DNA from: Candidatus Scatomonas merdigallinarum
GTDB lineage: Bacteria > Bacillota > Clostridia > Lachnospirales > Lachnospiraceae
Reading direction: 5' to 3'
Length of the DNA stretch: 64,000 nt
NCBI GenBank assembly: GCA_018716305.1
Contig: DVKB01000034.1
Span: forward strand, 1 to 64,000
Of this stretch, positions 60,989 to 64,000 are shown piece by piece. The position numbers and the translations under genes were made by a program. Numbering within the stretch: the stretch's first letter is position 1; the number at the start of each line of letters is the position of its first letter. Under the pieces are notes generated by a model. The model made no database searches, was not told the origin of the DNA, and saw only the letters and a program-made list of their open reading frames with translations.

Positions 60989-61028
60989 CGCCGCACAATC
61001 ACCGTCAGGTGATTGTGCGGCGCTTTTT
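60989..61028 (+). terminator. Attenuator in the MATE leader
   Basis: A perfect inverted repeat of 15 bp, CGCCGCACAATCACC / GGTGATTGTGCGGCG with loop GTCA, followed by CTTTTTG. It lies between promoter and coding start, so it would stop transcription before the gene unless overridden. A GTG frame from 60960 runs through it and ends on the MATE start; it has no ribosome site. Confidence 0.75.
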
Positions 61029-61075
61029 GCGCGGTCTAAAAAATCTAAAAAGAAAAACCGGGAGGAAAACGCAGG

Positions 61076-62416
61076 ATGAATGAAACTTTTATGAAAGAGC
61101 GGCCTGTACTGCCGCTGCTGGCCAGCATGGCAATTCCCATGGTGATCTCTATGCTGGTCAATTCTCTGTACAATATTGTAGACAGTTTCTACGTAGCCCA
61201 GATCAGTGAGGACGCCATGTCGGCCCTGTCCCTGGTGTATCCGGTGCAGAATCTCATCAATGCTCTGGCCATCGGATTCGGCATCGGCATCAACGCGGCC
61301 ATTGCCTTTTATCTGGGGGCGGGCGATCAGCGAAAGGCGGATCAGGCGGCTTCCCAGGGCATGCTGTTTTCCATTCTTCACGGAGTGGTGATTATGATTG
61401 CCAGCATCAGCGTGATGCCGGTTTTCCTGGGCATGTTTACTTCTGATTCAGCCATCGTGGATCTGGGTGTGCAGTATTCCAACATTGCCTTTTCCTTTTC
61501 TATCGTCATCATGGTCAGCCTTTCTTTTGAAAAAATTTTCCAGGCGGCAGGACGGATGACTGTCACCATGATCGCACTGCTCTGCGGCTGTATCACCAAT
61601 ATTATCCTGGATCCGGTGATGATTTTCGGCATGGGACCATTTCCGGAAATGGGGATCCGGGGCGCGGCCCTGGCTACCGGAATCGGTCAGGTGCTGACCG
61701 TGGTGATCTATCTGATCGTCTGCGCGTTTCGTCCTCTTCCGGTTCATATCCGGAAGCAAGATATGAAACCGGACCGGCAGATGGCCGGCCGGCTGTATGC
61801 CGTGGGAATTCCCGCCACTTTGAATCTGGCGCTGCCTTCCCTGCTGATCTCCGCGCTGAATGGGATCCTGGCGGCCTTTTCAGAAACTTACGTTCTGATT
61901 CTGGGCGTTTATTACAAGCTTCAGACCTTTCTCTATCTGCCGGCCAGCGGCGTTGTGCAGGGGATGCGTCCCATTATAGGCTACAATTACGGGGCGGGCC
62001 AGCACAAACGGGTGCGGAGTATTTACCGGGCCGCGCTGATTATGAACCTCCTGATTATGGCCCTGGGAACCGTGATCTGCCTGGCGGTGCCGGAACATCT
62101 CATGGGACTGTTTTCCGACAGCCCGGAGACTATTCGGGAGGGAGCTCTGGCCCTGCGGTTCATCTGCGCGGGCTTTGTTGTCTCCGCCGTGTCGGTTACT
62201 GCCTCCGGCGCTCTGGAAGGCCTGGGAAAGGGCGCCGCCTCCCTGGTGATCTCCCTGTGCCGTTATGTAGCGGTAATTATTCCGGCGGCCTTCCTGCTCA
62301 GCAGGTTTTTCGGAGCGGAGGGCGTGTGGAACGCATTCTGGGTAACAGAGGTTTTCTCGTCGGCCGCTGCCTGGGCCGTATACCGCCGAACGCTGAGAAA
62401 AAACGGAGTTCTCTGA
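61076..62416 (+). CDS. MATE-family efflux transporter
   Basis: A 446-residue transporter with twelve hydrophobic segments in two similar halves: PLLASMAIPMVISMLVNSLY and FYVAQISEDAMSALSLVYP in the first, GIPATLNLALPSLLISALNG in the second. It belongs to the DinF/NorM-like branch exporting cationic drugs or dyes with Na+ or H+. CCGGGAGGAAAACGCAGG precedes the ATG. Expression is probably gated by the attenuator in its leader, a layout known for antibiotic-induced exporters in Firmicutes. Confidence 0.9.
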   Translation: MNETFMKERPVLPLLASMAIPMVISMLVNSLYNIVDSFYVAQISEDAMSALSLVYPVQNLINALAIGFGIGINAAIAFYLGAGDQRKADQAASQGMLFSILHGVVIMIASISVMPVFLGMFTSDSAIVDLGVQYSNIAFSFSIVIMVSLSFEKIFQAAGRMTVTMIALLCGCITNIILDPVMIFGMGPFPEMGIRGAALATGIGQVLTVVIYLIVCAFRPLPVHIRKQDMKPDRQMAGRLYAVGIPATLNLALPSLLISALNGILAAFSETYVLILGVYYKLQTFLYLPASGVVQGMRPIIGYNYGAGQHKRVRSIYRAALIMNLLIMALGTVICLAVPEHLMGLFSDSPETIREGALALRFICAGFVVSAVSVTASGALEGLGKGAASLVISLCRYVAVIIPAAFLLSRFFGAEGVWNAFWVTEVFSSAAAWAVYRRTLRKNGVL

Positions 62417-62435
62417 GGGTTTTTGAGATCTTCTG

Positions 62436-62464
62436 TTGGAATCAGAGGCAAAATGCAGTATAAT
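62436..62464 (+). promoter_or_regulatory. Promoter for the second DUF2284 gene
   Basis: TTGGAA (62436-62441) and TATAAT (62459-62464) with a 17-bp spacer. Confidence 0.65.
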
Positions 62465-62495
62465 AGCCGGGAGAACCCAGAAAGGAGTAAGGCAA

Positions 62496-63035
62496 GTGAC
62501 AATCGGAGAAATCGAAGCTTTTATCACGCAGTTTCCTGTCTATCAGTATGCCTTTGTAAAGCCGGAAGAACTGGAGTTTAACGAGAGGGTGCGGATGATC
62601 TGCAAAAAGGAATGCCCCAGGTACGGAACCTCCTGGTCCTGCCCGCCGGCGGTGGGAAAGGTGGACAGCTGCAAGGAGCTGTGCATGGGCTATACAGATA
62701 TGCTTTTCTTTTCCTCTGTGGCGGATGTGGCGGATCTTATGGACATGGAAGAATCCCTGAAGACAAAAGCAGAGCATGAGAAAATGACGGGGATCATTGA
62801 GCGAAAAATGAAGGAAAGCGGACTGGAGGTCTACACACTTTCCAGTGATTCCTGCGCGCTCTGCGGCAAATGCGCCTTTCCCAAGGCGCAATGCCGCCAT
62901 CCGGACCAGATGCATCCCTGCATTGAGAGCCACGGCATTGTGGTGACCAATCTGGCGGAAAAGCTGAATATGGACTATTATATGGGAGAACATCTGCTTC
63001 TGTGGTTCTCCATGATCTTTTTCAGACAAGCATAA
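62496..63035 (+). CDS. DUF2284 metal-binding protein, copy 2
   Basis: A 179-residue paralogue of the protein at 45.4 kb. Cysteines lie in MICKKECPRYGTSWSCPPAVGK, DSCALCGKCAFPKAQCRHPD and MHPCIESHG, matching the first copy's TWTCPP and CDLCKECTYPDAPC segments. The start is GTG 62496 behind AAAGGAG. It has its own promoter and stands alone before yqfC. Confidence 0.85.
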   Translation: MTIGEIEAFITQFPVYQYAFVKPEELEFNERVRMICKKECPRYGTSWSCPPAVGKVDSCKELCMGYTDMLFFSSVADVADLMDMEESLKTKAEHEKMTGIIERKMKESGLEVYTLSSDSCALCGKCAFPKAQCRHPDQMHPCIESHGIVVTNLAEKLNMDYYMGEHLLLWFSMIFFRQA

Positions 63036-63087
63036 CCGCGGATTCGGGGGCATACAGTGGACTAAGAACATTTCCGGAGCGCTGCCT

Positions 63088-63381
63088 ATGAAAAAAAGAA
63101 AAGCAGGGTCCGGGGCAGGAGTCATGGAAATCCTCCAGATTCCCCCGGATCTCGCGAAAAAAGACTGCATTCTTACCCTTTGCGGCCGCGGCGAACTTTA
63201 TATTGAGAATTACCGGAAAATCCTGGAGTACAAAGAGGACAGAATACGGATTCTCACCCGAAACGGACGGCTCAGCGTCGAAGGGGCAGACCTGGCCATC
63301 GCCAGTTATACCGGAGAAGAAATGTATGTGACAGGCAGGATCCGAAGTCTTGCCATAGACGGGGCCGGCAGGGAGGGGTGA
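63088..63381 (+). CDS. yqfC: Sporulation protein YqfC (YabP/YqfC family)
   Basis: A 97-residue protein of the YabP/YqfC family. Core segments are ILTLCGRGELYIENYRKILE, then YKEDRIRILTRNGRLSVEG and YTGEEMYVTGRIRSLAI. In Bacillus the yqfC-yqfD pair is expressed in the mother cell under sigma-E. It is followed four to sixteen bases on by yqfD, the same order as in spore formers. Confidence 0.88.
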   Translation: MKKRKAGSGAGVMEILQIPPDLAKKDCILTLCGRGELYIENYRKILEYKEDRIRILTRNGRLSVEGADLAIASYTGEEMYVTGRIRSLAIDGAGREG

Positions 63382-63396
63382 AGGATGGGGGGAGGG

Positions 63397-64000
63397 ATGA
63401 ATTTCCTCAGAGGATATGTGCGCGTCCGCCTGCAAAGCAAAGAACCGGAGCGCTTCCTCAATCTCTGCGCGGCCAGAAGGATCTGTATCTGGGCGATTCT
63501 GCGCAGAGAGAATTTTTATGAACTGTGTCTTGGGGCGCGGGATTTTTTTCGCTTAAAGGAGATCGCTTTCAAGACCGGATCTCAGCTGAAAATTCTGGAA
63601 AAGCGCGGACTGCCTTTCTTTTTCCAAAGAAACAGGAAGAGAAAGGCTTTTTTTCTGGGCGGTTTCCTCTGTCTGTTCCTTCTGTTTCTTTTATCCCGGT
63701 ATATCTGGAACATTCATATTGAAGGAAATTATGCCAACAGTACCGGGACGGTTCTGGAATTTCTGGATTCCATAGGCGTACGCCACGGCATGGCGGCCAG
63801 CCAGGCAGACTGTCAGAAAATCGCCGCCGCCATCCGGGAGGAATTTTCCAATGTCACATGGGTATCCGCCCGGATCCGGGGGACACGGCTTCTGATCGAG
63901 ATCAAAGAAAATGTAGACGGATATCCGGTCCGGGAAGAAGAGCCGGACAGCGCCCTGGATCTGAGGGCACAGGAGGAGGGGATCGTTTACAGCATCCTGA
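63397..64000 (+). CDS. yqfD: Sporulation protein YqfD, N-terminal part
   Basis: The frame is open to the window end, giving at least 201 residues of YqfD. It opens MNFLRGYVRVRLQSKEPERF, has a basic stretch RNRKRKAFFLG followed by a membrane segment (GGFLCLFLLFLLSRYIW near residue 90), then NIHIEGNYANSTGTVLEFLD. The YqfD family has the same order and is about 390-400 residues long, so roughly half is missing. ATG 63397 is preceded by GGGGGGAGGG; ATG 63385 is an alternative in the same frame. Confidence 0.85.
   Translation, partial: MNFLRGYVRVRLQSKEPERFLNLCAARRICIWAILRRENFYELCLGARDFFRLKEIAFKTGSQLKILEKRGLPFFFQRNRKRKAFFLGGFLCLFLLFLLSRYIWNIHIEGNYANSTGTVLEFLDSIGVRHGMAASQADCQKIAAAIREEFSNVTWVSARIRGTRLLIEIKENVDGYPVREEEPDSALDLRAQEEGIVYSIL

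Noticed and set aside
60960-61079. GTG-started leader peptide through the MATE attenuator
   Set aside because: It has no Shine-Dalgarno. It is noted in the finding but not called as a gene.

Overview
The window reads as a chromosomal segment of an anaerobic, spore-forming, GC-rich clostridium, most likely a gut Lachnospiraceae (Clostridium cluster XIVa). This rests on family content only: dapL lysine biosynthesis, GatCAB, the NADPH/NADH/ferredoxin enzyme NfnAB, the redox repressor Rex, a flavodiiron protein, a minimal two-gene SUF system, the sporulation pair YqfC/YqfD, and SpoIIIE/FtsK next to a TepA-like Clp-fold protease. Promoters are classical sigma-A boxes with 17-bp spacers, and Shine-Dalgarno sequences are strong. 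Genes use ATG, GTG and TTG starts.

Layout. 1-5.1 kb: end of an inositol-dehydrogenase-like gene, pyrG, dapL and a lipoprotein serpin. 5.0-6.4 kb: a relic of an AraC regulator and an MFS transporter. 6.4-11.9 kb: gatCAB, an intracellular-type subtilisin and icd. 11.9-13.5 kb: an AT-rich islet with an orphan HipB-like repressor behind twin perfect palindromes, an unknown small ORF and a YbjQ-like gene split by an amber codon. 13.5-24.7 kb: ABC-F ATPase, rex, nnrE-nnrD fusion, an orphan mazF, yebC, tepA, uppP, ftsK/spoIIIE and a zinc-ribbon/TPR membrane protein. 24.8-29.5 kb: nfnAB, rlmH, a YjbR-alkyltransferase fusion and a sugar nucleotidyltransferase. 29.6-35.4 kb, minus strand: galT, galK, a LacI-type regulator with repeated operators, and an ABC-class predicted ATPase. 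35.5-43.3 kb: flavodiiron protein, a sigma-like protein, cysK, tRNA genes (Gly, Gly, Ala, Val), a DNA glycosylase and smsCB. 43.5-47.2 kb: small redox/metal-binding and membrane proteins. 47.4-51.2 kb: a TPP riboswitch driving thiC-thiM-thiE-thiD. 52.4-52.8 kb: two identical tRNA-Glu genes and a cluster of inverted repeats. 52.8-58.1 kb: a compact cluster of stand-alone assembly-line parts (TetR, SCP2-fold protein, alpha/beta hydrolase, condensation-like enzyme, carrier protein, AMP-forming ligase). 58.2-64 kb: dinB, truA, a HAD phosphatase, a MATE exporter behind an attenuator, a second DUF2284 gene, yqfC and the start of yqfD.

The strongest candidate for an undescribed system is the 52.8-58.1 kb cluster. 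It has one activating enzyme, one carrier protein, one condensation-like enzyme with the usual first active-site histidine replaced by Asp, one hydrolase and a lipid-binding-fold protein, apparently controlled by a divergent TetR repressor through two near-identical operators. I infer a small acyl-lipid or acyl-amide product; nothing in the sequence fixes the substrate. Other points worth a look are the orphan HipB-like and MazF genes, the sigma-like protein without region 4, the YjbR-alkyltransferase fusion with a PCYR active site, and the attenuated MATE leader. All calls come from reading the sequence; no database search was run.
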